NCBI GenBank assembly: GCA_026415715.1
Contig: JAOAGO010000011.1
Location: forward strand, 1 to 64,000
Reading direction: 5' to 3'
DNA from: Chitinophagaceae bacterium
GTDB taxonomy: Bacteria > Bacteroidota > Bacteroidia > Chitinophagales > Chitinophagaceae
DNA length: 64,000 bases
In this document: positions 1-9,080 of the stretch, in pieces
Numbering within the stretch: the first letter of the stretch is position 1
Layout: each line of letters starts with the position of its first letter
The notes under the pieces: model-generated
The model's input: only the letters and a program-made list of their open reading frames with translations
Databases searched by the model: none
What the model was told of the DNA's origin: nothing
Program-made: the position numbers and the translations under genes

Positions 1-720
1 GTACTAGTAGATACACTGAGAGGGAGAGTGTTTGATATTTGGGGTTATAATTCCACGCCGGGACTTTTTATCAAACCGCCCAAACCGTTTTGCTGGTATG
101 CCAACGGGTTGTCCATTTCCTCATCCGGCCTTTATCCTTCGGATATTATCGGCATAGGCGGCTCAAATGTTTCGTTTTTTAACGGAGCTGTCTGGCCCGA
201 AGAAATTATTGCTGGCGAAATAAAACATCCGCTGAAATGCTGGCTGCCCCGAAAATGTATTCGCTATAATTTTTATTGCCCGCCGCTTACCAGTTCGGAA
301 AAAGACCAGCAAACGAATCATCCGTATTCAATTCCAGAAGGAACCCGGTTGCAATTAAATCCATCCATAAACCTTGATGCCTATCCGTTGAATCACACCG
401 AAAAAGTAATAGCCCGTGCTTTGCAGAAATACGGAATGTACCTTGTAGATACAAACGATCCGACGCTGAATGGAGTGGTTAAGTCGGGACTTACCATTCT
501 GGCAGTATCCGGACGGTCTTATTTACAGAATCCTTACCGGCTCGTTCCGGGATTTCCGCCCGATTTGATTTCAAACAGCCATCAGTATAATTATTCCTTC
601 AGCAATACATTTATTGAACTGATGAAGCATCTTCGGATTATTCTGGCGCCCGTTTTGCCCACGGCCGACCGGGTTGCCCGATCGGCTATAAACGGTTCAG
701 TTATGGAATATTGTAATTGA
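1..720 (+). CDS. C-terminal part of an uncharacterised (probably secreted) protein, cut by window edge
   Basis: The frame is open from base 1 to the TGA at 718-720, so this is the 3' part of a longer gene whose start lies outside the window; the GTG at 28 is only an internal codon. About 239 residues are visible. They are rich in Pro, Gly, Asn and aromatic residues, with segments such as [22 protein letters not shown] and [14 protein letters not shown]. From memory, this pattern resembles the C-terminal half of a family of uncharacterised secreted proteins found in actinobacteria, archaea and some Bacteroidota. No catalytic motif is recognised and no function is assigned. The macro-domain gene follows almost immediately, so the two may be co-transcribed. 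Confidence 0.6.
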   Translation, partial: VLVDTLRGRVFDIWGYNSTPGLFIKPPKPFCWYANGLSISSSGLYPSDIIGIGGSNVSFFNGAVWPEEIIAGEIKHPLKCWLPRKCIRYNFYCPPLTSSEKDQQTNHPYSIPEGTRLQLNPSINLDAYPLNHTEKVIARALQKYGMYLVDTNDPTLNGVVKSGLTILAVSGRSYLQNPYRLVPGFPPDLISNSHQYNYSFSNTFIELMKHLRIILAPVLPTADRVARSAINGSVMEYCN

Positions 721-736
721 TAATTTGACTACTGCC

Positions 737-1285
737 ATGCCCATTGAAATTATCAAAGGCGATATTACCCGGGTGCAGGCCGATGCCATTGTGAATGCGG
801 CTAATTCCTCGCTGATGGGCGGCGGAGGCGTTGACGGAGCTATTCACAGGGCGGGAGGACCTTCCATTCTAGAAGAATGTAAAAAAATCGTGGCGCAGCA
901 GGGAAGTTGTCCTCCGGGCAAGGCCGTAATCACTTCGGCAGGTCATTTGCCGGCGAAATTTGTCATTCATGCCGTTGGCCCCGTATGGCATGGAGGCAAT
1001 AAACAAGAAGAGGAATTATTGGCTTCCTGTTACAAAGAATCGCTGAAACTGGCAGTGGAAAATCATTGTCGCTCGGTGGCTTTTCCCAACATCAGTACCG
1101 GAGCTTATTGTTTTCCCAAAAAACGGGCAGCCGAGATTTCCGTGAAAACCATCAATGAATTTCTGCAACAGCATCAATCCGGCCTGCATGTCATCATCGT
1201 TTGTTTTGATGATGAGAATTTTTACTGTGTTTCGGAAGTGTGGAAGCAATTACAAACCACAGCATCAGCGCCGGAAACCAGGTGA
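737..1285 (+). CDS. Macro-domain protein (O-acetyl-ADP-ribose deacetylase type)
   Basis: A stand-alone macro domain of 182 residues, the usual length for the YmdB/MacroD type, which binds ADP-ribose and hydrolyses O-acetyl-ADP-ribose or ADP-ribosyl esters in the cytoplasm. Seen: GDI at residues 8-10, the NAAN signature at 20-23, the Gly-rich loop [10 protein letters not shown] at 28-37, and the second phosphate loop ISTGAYCFP near 119-127. The frame extends to a TTG at 725, but the ATG at 737 is preferred because the fold normally begins directly before the GDIT strand. It follows the truncated upstream gene by 16 bp and is convergent with the M20 peptidase. The substrate (protein or small molecule) cannot be told from sequence. 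Confidence 0.88.
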   Translation: MPIEIIKGDITRVQADAIVNAANSSLMGGGGVDGAIHRAGGPSILEECKKIVAQQGSCPPGKAVITSAGHLPAKFVIHAVGPVWHGGNKQEEELLASCYKESLKLAVENHCRSVAFPNISTGAYCFPKKRAAEISVKTINEFLQQHQSGLHVIIVCFDDENFYCVSEVWKQLQTTASAPETR

Positions 1286-1319
1286 TGTGTATTCAACGAT
1301 AAAAACGCTTCAATACTCA

Positions 1320-2684
1320 TTAGCTCATCTCGGCAAAATATTTGTGGAAGTACGGTATGGTTTCAATGCCTTTAAAAAAATTCTCCACATTAAATTTTTC
1401 ATTCGGGCTGTGCAGATTGTCATTATCCAGGCCGAAACCCATGAAGATAATTTTCACGCCCAGTTCTTTTTCCAGAATGGAACAGATCGGAATGCTGCCG
1501 CCCCCCCGCACGGGGATGGGTTGTTTGCCGAATGTTGTTTCCATGGCTTTAGCCGCTGCCCGGTATCCTCTGCTGTCAATGGGTGTAAGATAGGGTTCGC
1601 CGCCGTGATGTTCGTACGCTTCTACCTGAACACAGGGAGGAGCGATGGACTTGAAATAATCTATCAGCAACCGGGTAATTTTTTTTGAGGATTGATTGGG
1701 TACCAGCCGGGCAGATATTTTTGCGTAAGCTTTTGAAGGCAGCACCGTTTTGGAACCTTCGCCGGTGTAGCCGCCCCATATCCCGTTCAATTCCAGGGTA
1801 GGCCTTATGCCGGTTCGTTCGTAGGTGGTAAACCCTTTTTCGCCCCAGAGTTCTTTTACGCCTAAGTCTTTTTTATATTCTTCTTCATCGTATGGAGCCA
1901 GGTTGAGCAGTCTTCGTTCTTCGGGCGTCGCTTCCAGCACATCGTCATAGAAGCCGGGAATGGTAATATGGTTATTTTCATCGTGACATGAGGCTATCAT
2001 TTTGCACAAAATGGTGATGGGGTTGGCAACGGCGCCGCCGTAGGTGCCGCTGTGCAAATCGCGGTTTGGCCCGGTTACTTCTACCTGAATATAGCTCAGT
2101 CCCCGCATGCCCACATCCAGCGAGGGCTGATCCATGCTCAGCAAAGCGCTGTCGCTGATCAGAATCACATCACACTTCAGCAGTTCTTTGTGCGTAGCAA
2201 CAAAAGATGCCAGGCTGGGCGAGCCAATTTCTTCCTCGCCTTCAATCAGAAATTTTATGTTGGTGGGTAAGGTACCTGTTTGCGTGAGTATTTCCAGCGC
2301 CTTAATATGCATGAAGAATTGTCCTTTGTCGTCAGCACTGCCGCGGGCATAAATTTTTCCGTCGCGGATGACGGGGTCAAAAGGTCCGCTGTGCCAAAGC
2401 TCAAGCGGCTCGGCCGGTTGTACGTCGTAATGTCCATACACCAGCACCGTAGGTTTTGCAGGGTCAATGATTTTTTCTCCGTACACAACAGGATGTCCGG
2501 TTGTAGGCATAACTTCTGCTTTTTCACATCCGGCGTCGAGCAAACTTTTTTTAACCGCTTCGGCACAGGCATACATATCGTTTTTGTGTTCGCTTTTGGC
2601 GCTCACTGAGGGAATCCGCAGCAGGTCAAGCAATTCGTTAAGAAAGCGGTCTTTATTTGTATTGAGGTATTCATTCCAGGTCAT
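1320..2684 (-). CDS. M20 family zinc dipeptidase/peptidase
   Basis: A 454-residue M20/M28-type metallopeptidase of the ArgE/DapE/carnosinase superfamily, probably a cytosolic dipeptidase. Seen in order: GHYDVQPAEP (first zinc ligand His), ARGSADDKGQ (bridging Asp), EGEEEIGSPS (catalytic and ligand Glu), the dimerisation-domain segment with DLHSGTYGGAVANP, and a C-terminal LHSPNEKF with the last His ligand. The longest frame runs up to 2915, but that would overlap rimM by over 100 bp and adds a low-complexity basic tail. The ATG at 2684 gives a typical N-terminus, so it is used here. It lies 95 bp downstream of rimM on the same strand. Exact substrate is not predictable. Confidence 0.88.
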   Translation of the reverse strand: MTWNEYLNTNKDRFLNELLDLLRIPSVSAKSEHKNDMYACAEAVKKSLLDAGCEKAEVMPTTGHPVVYGEKIIDPAKPTVLVYGHYDVQPAEPLELWHSGPFDPVIRDGKIYARGSADDKGQFFMHIKALEILTQTGTLPTNIKFLIEGEEEIGSPSLASFVATHKELLKCDVILISDSALLSMDQPSLDVGMRGLSYIQVEVTGPNRDLHSGTYGGAVANPITILCKMIASCHDENNHITIPGFYDDVLEATPEERRLLNLAPYDEEEYKKDLGVKELWGEKGFTTYERTGIRPTLELNGIWGGYTGEGSKTVLPSKAYAKISARLVPNQSSKKITRLLIDYFKSIAPPCVQVEAYEHHGGEPYLTPIDSRGYRAAAKAMETTFGKQPIPVRGGGSIPICSILEKELGVKIIFMGFGLDNDNLHSPNEKFNVENFFKGIETIPYFHKYFAEMS

Positions 2685-2779
2685 AAATAAAAATTTTACA
2701 TGAGAAATCCGAAGTTGAAGATCACGGCGAAGGTAAAGGAATCCGTTGCTTTTTGAAAAAATCAGGCAGCTTTCAACAC

Positions 2780-3301
2780 TCAGGGTTTGAGATAAATATC
2801 CAGCAGGCCATCGGGAAGCTCTACCATAATTCTTTTGCGGGAATGGTCTATTCGTTTTAATGTTTCGCCGTGCAACGGAATCAGAACTTCTTTTTGCTCC
2901 ATCCGAATGCGGCAAATCAACTGATTGGGCTGTTCTATTACTTCTTCTACCTGGCCCAGTAAGGTTTTAAATTGGTAAATTTCATAGCCCAGCAGCCGGC
3001 CCGGCGAATTACGGGCAGCCTGTTTGTCAAAATCAGTTTCGCGAAGCCAGACTTTTTTTTGTGAAAACCGTATGGCTTCTTCCCGGCTATTCACTCCTTC
3101 CAGTTTGATATACACTTCGGTTTCCGATTTCAGGCGTGTATATTCAATGAACCAGGGAATAAAATTGTTTTCAGACTCTTCCAGAAAAACGGCTTCCAGT
3201 CCTTTCAGGTCCGTTTTTTTTCCTAACCGGTGTTTGAGTAAAATTTCTCCTTTAAGCCCGTGCGGACCGGATAATTTTCCGATATGAAAATATTCAGCCA
3301 T
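2780..3301 (-). CDS. rimM: 16S rRNA processing protein RimM
   Basis: A 173-residue RimM, which binds ribosomal protein S19 and helps 30S head maturation. Seen: the N-terminal barrel start FHIGKLSGPHGLKGEILLKH, the linker SREEA, and the C-terminal PRC-barrel segment GRLLGYEIY with the ending ELPDGLLDIYL. The frame runs to a TTG at 3307, but the ATG at 3301 matches the family start. It follows rpsP on the minus strand, the conserved rpsP-rimM order, but here an intrinsic terminator hairpin (3321-3347) sits between the two genes. Expression therefore probably needs readthrough, or a start downstream of the hairpin. Confidence 0.92.
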   Translation of the reverse strand: MAEYFHIGKLSGPHGLKGEILLKHRLGKKTDLKGLEAVFLEESENNFIPWFIEYTRLKSETEVYIKLEGVNSREEAIRFSQKKVWLRETDFDKQAARNSPGRLLGYEIYQFKTLLGQVEEVIEQPNQLICRIRMEQKEVLIPLHGETLKRIDHSRKRIMVELPDGLLDIYLKP

Positions 3302-3320
3302 CCTCAAGGATTTTCAGAAT

Positions 3321-3347
3321 AAAAAATCCTCTGCGATGGCAGAGGAT
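3321..3347 (-). terminator. Intrinsic terminator between rpsP and rimM
   Basis: On the minus strand a perfect 9-bp stem (arms 3339-3347 and 3326-3334) with a 4-nt loop is followed by a run of six T residues (A-run at 3321-3326 on the plus strand). It begins 21 bp after the rpsP stop and ends 19 bp before the rimM ATG. This is a classical Rho-independent shape. Placed inside a housekeeping operon, it probably reduces rimM expression relative to rpsP. Confidence 0.8.
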
Positions 3348-3368
3348 GAGAGATAAACGGAAGTCCTT

Positions 3369-3809
3369 TTATTCTGATTTATCCGAATTTTCGGATTTTT
3401 TGTTCTGCGATTTGGCAGCCTGTTTTTTTGCTTTTTTCTTTTTGAGGGCTTCTTCCTGGCGCTTTTTAATTTGCTCTTCGTGTTCTATACTCCATTTGGT
3501 AAATTTTTCCATGGCTGTTGCTTCATCAAAAAGGCCCAGTTTTACGCCGCGAAGCAGATGTTTCAGATAGAGCACTCCCTTAAAGCTGAGAATTCGCCGA
3601 ACCGTATCCGTAGGCGTAGCCCCTTTATGAAGCCAGTCTAAGGCTTTTTGCCTGTCTAGCTGAATGGTTGCGGGAACCGTTAACGGATTATAGGTGCCTA
3701 TTTTCTGAATAAACTTACCGTCGCGAGGGCTACGGCTGTCGGCTACCACAATGAAATAAAACGGTCTTTTTTTTGAACCGTGTCTTTGGAGTCGGATTTT
3801 TACGGCCAT
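3369..3809 (-). CDS. rpsP: 30S ribosomal protein S16
   Basis: A 146-residue S16, a primary-binding protein of the 30S body. The conserved N-terminal domain is clear: [20 protein letters not shown], then [21 protein letters not shown]. coli S16 is about 82 residues. This protein carries an additional roughly 60-residue C-terminal tail, very rich in Lys, Ala and Gln and ending in an acidic Ser-Glu stretch, as is common in Bacteroidota. It is preceded by ffh on the same strand (185-bp gap) and followed by a strong terminator and rimM. Confidence 0.97.
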   Translation of the reverse strand: MAVKIRLQRHGSKKRPFYFIVVADSRSPRDGKFIQKIGTYNPLTVPATIQLDRQKALDWLHKGATPTDTVRRILSFKGVLYLKHLLRGVKLGLFDEATAMEKFTKWSIEHEEQIKKRQEEALKKKKAKKQAAKSQNKKSENSDKSE

Positions 3810-3994
3810 TTTAAATAGAAATTTAAAGGCTTTATTAAAAATATATTTCCGGTTTTCGTTGAGTAAGGTACAACTTATTTACCGGGGGGCGAAGATATGT
3901 CTGAAAAAGGAGAATCCCAAAGATATTATTGAAAATTATGAAAACAGTAAGTTTCCGGTTAATTTGCCCGTTTATCACATCCAGCTTTTTCAGC

Positions 3995-5320
3995 TTATTT
4001 TCTGATTCCGGGCACGAAGCGGCCAAGCGCTCCCGGCTTTGCCATGGATTTCATCATGCTCCGCATTTGTTCAAATTGTTTCAGAAACTGATTTACTTCC
4101 TGTACGGTTTTACCGCACCCTTTGGCAATTCGTTTTTTACGGCTTCCGTCAATGATTTCAGGCTGAGCTCTTTCCTGCGGCGTCATGGAGTTGATAATGG
4201 CTTCAATTCCTTTCAATTCGTTGTCGTCCACGTCAAGATCCTTTACTTTACTGCCTATTCCGGGCATCATGCCCAGAATGTCTTTCATGGAGCCCATTTT
4301 ACGTAGCTGCTCCAGTTGCAATTTGAAATCGTTAAAATCAAATTTGTTTTTTCTGATTTTTTCTTCCAGTTTTTTTGCCTGTTGCAGGTCAAACTGCTCC
4401 TGTGCTTTTTCTACCAGTGTAGTGATATCACCCATTCCCAGAATGCGCTGGGCCATCCTTTCCGGATAAAACACATCCAGGGTATCCGGTTTTTCGCCGG
4501 TGCTGATAAATTTTATGGGTTTGTTTACGGTGTATTTGATACTCAAAGCGGCGCCCCCGCGGGTGTCGCCGTCCAGTTTGGTCAGCACTACTCCGGTAAA
4601 GTCGAGCCGATCGTTGAATGCTTTGGCTGTATTGACGGCATCCTGGCCGGTCATGCTGTCCACCACAAACAATATTTCATTTGGTTTTACGGCTTCTTTT
4701 ATATTGGCCACTTCCGTCATCATTTCTTCATCTATGGCCAGCCTTCCGGCGGTATCTATGATAACTACATTTTTATTTTTACTTCTGGCCTCACGAAGAG
4801 CATTTTGCGCAATCTGAACCGGGTTTTTATTTTCCGGCTCGGCATAAACTTCAATCTGAATTTGTTCACCCAGAATTTTCAACTGGTCTATGGCGGCGGG
4901 GCGATATACATCGCCTGCAACGAGAAGTGGCGATAATCCTTTTTTGTTTTTCAGGTAGTAAGCCAGTTTTGCGCTGAAGGTGGTTTTTCCGCTACCCTGT
5001 AATCCGGTAATTAACACAACGGCTGGTTCGCCTTTCAGATGTAGTTCCGTTTCCCGGCCACCCATCAGCAACGCCAGTTCGTCTTTTACGATTTTTACCA
5101 TGAGCTGTCCCGGCGAAATAGCCTGAATGACTTTCTGGCCGATTGCTTTTTCTTTTACTTTATCGGTAAATTCTTTGGCAATTTTATAATTAACGTCGGC
5201 TTCCACCAGCGCTTTACGGATGTCTTTCACGGTGGCTGCCACATTCAGTTCAGTAATTCTGGCCTGACCTTTCAGGTGCTTAAAAGCAGATTCCAGTTTT
5301 TCCTGCAAGCTTGAAAACAT
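3995..5320 (-). CDS. ffh: Signal recognition particle GTPase Ffh (SRP54)
   Basis: A 441-residue Ffh, the protein subunit of the signal recognition particle that targets nascent membrane proteins to FtsY and SecYEG. Seen: the N domain (residues 1-90), the G domain with P-loop GLQGSGKTT (106-114), DTAGR (189-193) and TKLDGD (247-252), and the C-terminal M domain (about 300-441) with its Met-rich RNA and signal-peptide binding segments such as the MGSMKDILGMMPGIG region. Length and architecture are normal. It is the first gene of the minus-strand run ffh-rpsP-rimM. The 4.5S RNA gene is not in this window. Confidence 0.97.
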   Translation of the reverse strand: MFSSLQEKLESAFKHLKGQARITELNVAATVKDIRKALVEADVNYKIAKEFTDKVKEKAIGQKVIQAISPGQLMVKIVKDELALLMGGRETELHLKGEPAVVLITGLQGSGKTTFSAKLAYYLKNKKGLSPLLVAGDVYRPAAIDQLKILGEQIQIEVYAEPENKNPVQIAQNALREARSKNKNVVIIDTAGRLAIDEEMMTEVANIKEAVKPNEILFVVDSMTGQDAVNTAKAFNDRLDFTGVVLTKLDGDTRGGAALSIKYTVNKPIKFISTGEKPDTLDVFYPERMAQRILGMGDITTLVEKAQEQFDLQQAKKLEEKIRKNKFDFNDFKLQLEQLRKMGSMKDILGMMPGIGSKVKDLDVDDNELKGIEAIINSMTPQERAQPEIIDGSRKKRIAKGCGKTVQEVNQFLKQFEQMRSMMKSMAKPGALGRFVPGIRK

Positions 5321-5456
5321 AACGGTATATCATTCACGGTTATCAAATGAATTTCATGCATTTTTTGGTGAGGAGCGCAAAATTATGACTTTTCTGCCTT
5401 CGGGCAGGAAGACAACATAACAGGCAAAACCGTGAAATAGCCGATAAAATGAAGCT

Positions 5457-6326
5457 TTACGAACCCAGGTAGGCTCTTAAATACTTACATTGCTGGGAGG
5501 ATTTGAGTTTCATGATAGCTTTGTCTTTAATCTGACGTACCCGTTCTCTGGTAAGGTATAGTTTTTCGGCAATGTCTTCGAGACTCAGAGGATGCTCAAT
5601 TCCTATGCCAAAGAAATAACAGATAACTTCTCGTTGGCGCTCGCTCAGAAGACGCAGACTTCGTTGAATTTCTGTTTTCAGTGACTCTTTAAATTCCAGT
5701 TCTTCGTCTGTCTTTTCCGCATTGGGGTTTTCCATGATATCCAGCAGTGTATTTTCTTCGCCGTCTGCAATCGGCGAATCCACACTTACGTGTTTTCCGT
5801 TTATTTCCATGGAAGAAGTCACTTCTTTCAGATCCATTTCCAGTATTTCGGCAAGTTCTTCGGCAGAAGGTTCCCGTTCGAATTCCTGTTCAAGCTGATG
5901 ATAAGCTCTTTGAATGCGGTTGGCCACACCGACTTTATTTAGCGGAATTCGGACGATTCGGGCCTGCTCGGCCAGTGCCTGTAAAATACTTTGACGAATC
6001 CACCATACGGCATAAGAAATGAATTTGAAACCTTTGGTTTCATCAAAGCGGTGTGCAGCCCGTATGAGGCCCAGGTTTCCTTCATTGATTAAATCCGGCA
6101 GGGAAAGGCCCTGATTTTGATACTGCTTGGCAACCGACACCACAAAACGCAGGTTGGCTTTTGTGAGTTTTTCCAATGATTTCTGACAACCTTGTTTTAT
6201 GCGATGCGCCAGCTTCACTTCTTCTTCGGGGCTTAGTAGTTCAACCTTAGCGATTTCATGGAGGTATTTTTCAAGGCTTTGTGATTCACGGTTTGTGATG
6301 GATTTGGATATTTTGAGTTGACGCAT
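5457..6326 (-). CDS. rpoD: Primary (RpoD/SigA-type) sigma-70 factor
   Basis: A 289-residue housekeeping sigma factor. Seen: region 1.2 ([20 protein letters not shown]), region 2 with the core-binding and melting segment ([20 protein letters not shown], then [14 protein letters not shown]), region 3, and the region 4 helix-turn-helix ([20 protein letters not shown]). There is no region 1.1, which is typical of the short Bacteroidota primary sigma that reads TTTG / TAnnTTTG promoters, and such elements are seen in this window. The frame starts at 6338, but the ATG at 6326 gives the lineage-typical beginning [15 protein letters not shown]. It is monocistronic and divergent from the START-like gene. 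Confidence 0.95.
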   Translation of the reverse strand: MRQLKISKSITNRESQSLEKYLHEIAKVELLSPEEEVKLAHRIKQGCQKSLEKLTKANLRFVVSVAKQYQNQGLSLPDLINEGNLGLIRAAHRFDETKGFKFISYAVWWIRQSILQALAEQARIVRIPLNKVGVANRIQRAYHQLEQEFEREPSAEELAEILEMDLKEVTSSMEINGKHVSVDSPIADGEENTLLDIMENPNAEKTDEELEFKESLKTEIQRSLRLLSERQREVICYFFGIGIEHPLSLEDIAEKLYLTRERVRQIKDKAIMKLKSSQQCKYLRAYLGS

Positions 6327-6427
6327 ACTCATAGGCATAGATTTTAAAAAAGGTGTATTTAAAGGTTTTAGTTATATAATTTAAAACTCAATAAATACCC
6401 ATCACAATGTCCTTGAAAATCAGAAAG

Positions 6428-6447
6428 TTTTGCTTTTGTAAGCAAAA
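6428..6447. repeat. 8-bp perfect palindrome in the rpoD/START-gene divergent region
   Basis: Arms 6428-6435 and 6440-6447 (TTTTGCTT / AAGCAAAA) are perfectly complementary with a 4-nt loop. It lies 101 bp upstream of the rpoD start and 175 bp upstream of the START-like gene, in very AT-rich DNA. It cannot be a terminator of either flanking gene because both point away from it. It could be an operator or a 5'-UTR hairpin, and chance is possible in this base composition. Confidence 0.35.
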
Positions 6448-6621
6448 TAAGTAAAATTTTTAAACCGCCAAATTTTTCTTTTTTTTAACAGAAAAAAGAT
6501 TTTATTACTTAAAAAAGTTATAAGTATTCGGAAAAAAATTTAAAATAAAATGAAATTCATTGCAGCTTCAATCAGTATTTTTTTATACTTGCAAAAATCA
6601 AAGTCCTTATCTTAAATAAGC

Positions 6622-6999
6622 ATGAGTAAAGAACTTTACACGTTGGAATATCCGGTCAGATGCTCTCCCGGCATCTTGTATGAATTTTTAGCCACGCCGG
6701 CGGGGCTGGCCGAATGGTTTGCCGATAAAGTGGATGAAAAAGACAATGTATATTATTTTACCTGGAGCAATTCGGTAGAAAAAGCCGAAGTGTTAGATCG
6801 GGAACAGGATAAATATATCCGTTTTCGCTGGCTGAATGCGCCGAAAGACGAATATTTTGAGTTCAGAATTGAAAAAACGGAAATTACCAATCAAACCATT
6901 CTGGTTATAAAAGATTTTGCGGAAAAAAAAGAAATCAAAGACCAAAGTATGCTCTGGGATCATCAGGTAAAAGAGTTGTTTCACCGCCTGGGCAACTGA
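6622..6999 (+). CDS. START-like domain protein (Bacteroidota-specific)
   Basis: A 125-residue protein of the SRPBCC/START-like helix-grip fold, as commonly found in Bacteroidota (the family annotated simply as START-like domain). Seen: the N-terminal YTLEYPVRCSPGILYEFLATP, the conserved LAEWFAD motif, alternating beta strands with KAEVLD and YIRFRWL, and the C-terminal helix MLWDHQVKELFHRLG that would cap the cavity. Such folds usually bind a hydrophobic ligand, but the ligand of this family is not known. It is cytoplasmic, with no signal peptide. Its last 19 bp overlap the 3' end of the convergent gene at 6981-7601. A near-consensus minus-7 element (TATACTTG) lies about 30 bp upstream. Confidence 0.85.
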   Translation: MSKELYTLEYPVRCSPGILYEFLATPAGLAEWFADKVDEKDNVYYFTWSNSVEKAEVLDREQDKYIRFRWLNAPKDEYFEFRIEKTEITNQTILVIKDFAEKKEIKDQSMLWDHQVKELFHRLGN

Positions 7000-7601
7000 C
7001 CTGTTACCGCAGAAATCAGAATCCGGTAACGTTGTTCTAAAAAAGCATAATAAGAATCCCTTTTTTTCAGGGAAATTCCGGCTGTCAGTTTTATGAATTC
7101 ACTTGTTCTGATCCGGGTTTTAAATTCCCTTTCATTCATGCGGCGCAAACTTTTGTAATTTCCATCAAGATAGTTGTGGTTCCAGGGATCCCTGCCTGTA
7201 CAAAGAAAAAATCCGGTTTGTTTCAGAACGGAAAACCCAGCGAGAATGTGCGGCAAAAAGCCATCCCTGTGTTTACCATGAAGCTGAAGCGTTATGCTGA
7301 AATAACGACCCCACCAGAAAAGAGTGCGTACGGCAAATATGTGCTCAGCGGTGAAATAACGGGGATAATCCAACACCATCCAGGGCAGGCCGAGATAGTT
7401 TTCTCCCCTTGAAATTTTAGCGCTGACCATCAGTATCTCTTCCGGCAGCAGGGCCGTAGCCGGCAGCGACGCGTATTGCTGTTGCAGGAAACCGAACATC
7501 ACTTTTATTTTCTCCAGAATTCTGTTTTTCGTTAAAATCCAGCGTGCATCGGTTACCAGTTCTTTTTCCTTGGCAGAAAGGATTAATTTTGTTTTCTTCA
7601 T
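6981..7601 (-). CDS. Conserved hypothetical protein, 206 aa
   Basis: A basic 206-residue protein with no signal peptide and no motif I can tie to a function. It has an N-terminal charged helix, a hydrophobic aromatic-rich centre (FWWGRYFSITLQLHGKHRDG) and a C-terminal stretch with SLKKRDSYYAFLEQRYR. It has the look of a lineage-restricted Bacteroidota protein. It is convergent with and overlaps the START-like gene by 19 bp, and its start codon is only 13 bp from the start of the divergent LptF/G permease gene. The two opposite promoters must therefore overlap or lie inside each other's coding sequence. Confidence 0.7.
   Translation of the reverse strand: MKKTKLILSAKEKELVTDARWILTKNRILEKIKVMFGFLQQQYASLPATALLPEEILMVSAKISRGENYLGLPWMVLDYPRYFTAEHIFAVRTLFWWGRYFSITLQLHGKHRDGFLPHILAGFSVLKQTGFFLCTGRDPWNHNYLDGNYKSLRRMNEREFKTRIRTSEFIKLTAGISLKKRDSYYAFLEQRYRILISAVTGQLPRR
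7584..7591 (+). promoter_or_regulatory. Candidate minus-7 element for the LptF/G gene
   Basis: TAATTTTG matches the Bacteroidota minus-7 consensus TAnnTTTG and ends 23 bp before the permease ATG at 7615. It lies inside the 5' end of the divergent gene. No convincing minus-33 TTTG was found at the expected spacing. Confidence 0.35.
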
Positions 7602-7614
7602 TCGCTAAAAATAC

Positions 7615-9057
7615 ATGTTTAAAAAATTAGACCGCTTAATCATCCGCACCTTTCTGGGCCCTTTTTTTGCAACTTTTTTTATCACCTTGCTGGTGCTGAT
7701 TATACAGTTTTTCTGGCTTTATATTGACGATTTCGTGGGCAAAGGACTTGACGGTAAAACAATACTGGAATTTATAACCTATCAGAGTGCGGCGCTGGTG
7801 CCGTTGGCGCTTCCGCTGGCCATTCTGCTGTCATCGCTGATGACCTTTGGACAGTTGGGAGAAACTTCGGAACTGGTAGCCATCAAATCGGCGGGCATTT
7901 CTTTGCTGCGTTTTATGAGACCTTTGTTTGTTTTGTGCGGATTCATTGCCATCGGGGCATTTTTATTTTCCAACTATGTTATTCCGGTGGCAAACCTGAA
8001 ATCCAGAACGCTTCTGGGCGACATCATTTTTGCGAAGCCGGCCTTTGACTTGAAAGAAGGTGTGTTTTATGATAAAATCAACGGCTATGCCATTAAAATA
8101 GGAAAAAAAGAAGCTGACAGCATTATTTACGACATCATCATATATGAACAAAACAATCCCCTGCAAGATAACATGATTGTAGCCCGCAAGGGCATAATGC
8201 GCATATCGCCCAATCGCCGTTTTCTGGAATTTCATCTGCGCGACGGATGGAGGTATCAGGAGCGGGGCGACCTGTACAACCGTAACGAAACGGAATTTAT
8301 TCGTATTGCATTTCGGGAATTTAAAAAAAGTTTTGACCTGAGTCATCTCGGCCTCAGCTTCCGAACGGCAGACAGCGTGCACAAAAACAGTGAAAAAATG
8401 CTGAGTATGCGACAACTGGAGAAAGCCATTGATTCCATGAAAAAAGAGGCGCAACAGCAGGTAGAAATCAACCGTCTTAATTTTATCAGCGGCTTTCGGT
8501 TTTTGGAATATCTGGATAAGGCAGCAGCCGATACAATGAATGTGAAGGGGCCGCCGGCTTTTTCTTCGTTCGACAAATGGCTGCCGGATTCCGTCCGCAC
8601 GTTGGTGGCCGAAAATGTGAAAACCAATATCCGTTCGGGGGCTATTAATTTAGAATCGCTGGCGCTGAACAACGATTACCGGCTTCGGGAAATCCGGAAA
8701 TTTAAAATTGAGTGGCATCGTAAAGTCGTGCTTTCAGTAGCCTGTCTGGTGCTTTTTCTTATCGGTGCGCCCCTCGGCTCCATCATTCGCAAGGGCGGAC
8801 TGGGCACACCGCTTATTTTTGCCATCCTGTTTTTCATGGTATTTTATTTTACCGGCACAACCGGTGAAAAATTTGCCAAAGAAAACAGTTTTACCCCGTT
8901 TGCCGGTATGTGGCTTTCTACTTTTGTCTTGTTGCCTATCGGCTTGTTTTTAACGTATAAAGCGCTGCATGATTCAAGGCTGTTGGATAAAGAATTTTAT
9001 TTCAGGGCGGGGCGGTTTATTAAAAGCAGGGTACGAAGGATATTTCCCTTCAGATAG
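7615..9057 (+). CDS. LptF/LptG family permease (YjgP/YjgQ)
   Basis: A 480-residue inner-membrane permease of the LptF/LptG family, which with LptB powers lipopolysaccharide extraction to the periplasmic bridge. Seen: an N-terminal amphipathic start (FKKLDRLIIRTFLGPFFATF), three N-terminal membrane segments by about residue 125, a long soluble periplasmic jellyroll-like region (about 130-360) with an extra charged coiled insert near 260-290, and three C-terminal membrane segments with the conserved LIGAPLGSIIRKGGLG. Bacteroidota often carry such genes singly rather than as an lptFG pair, as here. It cannot be decided from sequence whether it is the F or G type. It is divergent from the 206-aa gene. 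Confidence 0.88.
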   Translation: MFKKLDRLIIRTFLGPFFATFFITLLVLIIQFFWLYIDDFVGKGLDGKTILEFITYQSAALVPLALPLAILLSSLMTFGQLGETSELVAIKSAGISLLRFMRPLFVLCGFIAIGAFLFSNYVIPVANLKSRTLLGDIIFAKPAFDLKEGVFYDKINGYAIKIGKKEADSIIYDIIIYEQNNPLQDNMIVARKGIMRISPNRRFLEFHLRDGWRYQERGDLYNRNETEFIRIAFREFKKSFDLSHLGLSFRTADSVHKNSEKMLSMRQLEKAIDSMKKEAQQQVEINRLNFISGFRFLEYLDKAAADTMNVKGPPAFSSFDKWLPDSVRTLVAENVKTNIRSGAINLESLALNNDYRLREIRKFKIEWHRKVVLSVACLVLFLIGAPLGSIIRKGGLGTPLIFAILFFMVFYFTGTTGEKFAKENSFTPFAGMWLSTFVLLPIGLFLTYKALHDSRLLDKEFYFRAGRFIKSRVRRIFPFR

Positions 9058-9080
9058 CTTTTGGGGCTGAAAGAATCTGT

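Noticed and set aside
2685-2915. 77-codon N-terminal extension of the M20 peptidase
   Set aside because: It overlaps rimM by more than 100 bp and has no family similarity. The ATG at 2684 gives the normal start.
3835-4026. 63-codon minus-strand frame between ffh and rpsP
   Set aside because: It overlaps the 3' end of ffh in another frame, has no recognisable family and has the composition of AT-rich intergenic DNA.
5394-5407. CTGCC-TTCG-GGCAG hairpin between ffh and rpoD
   Set aside because: A stable tetraloop stem, but neither strand has a T-run after it, so a terminator call is not supported; no other role is visible.
9057-9075. GGGGCTG after the LptF/G gene as a sixth repeat copy
   Set aside because: Only the first seven bases match. 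The central box and the GGCAGCCC end are absent.
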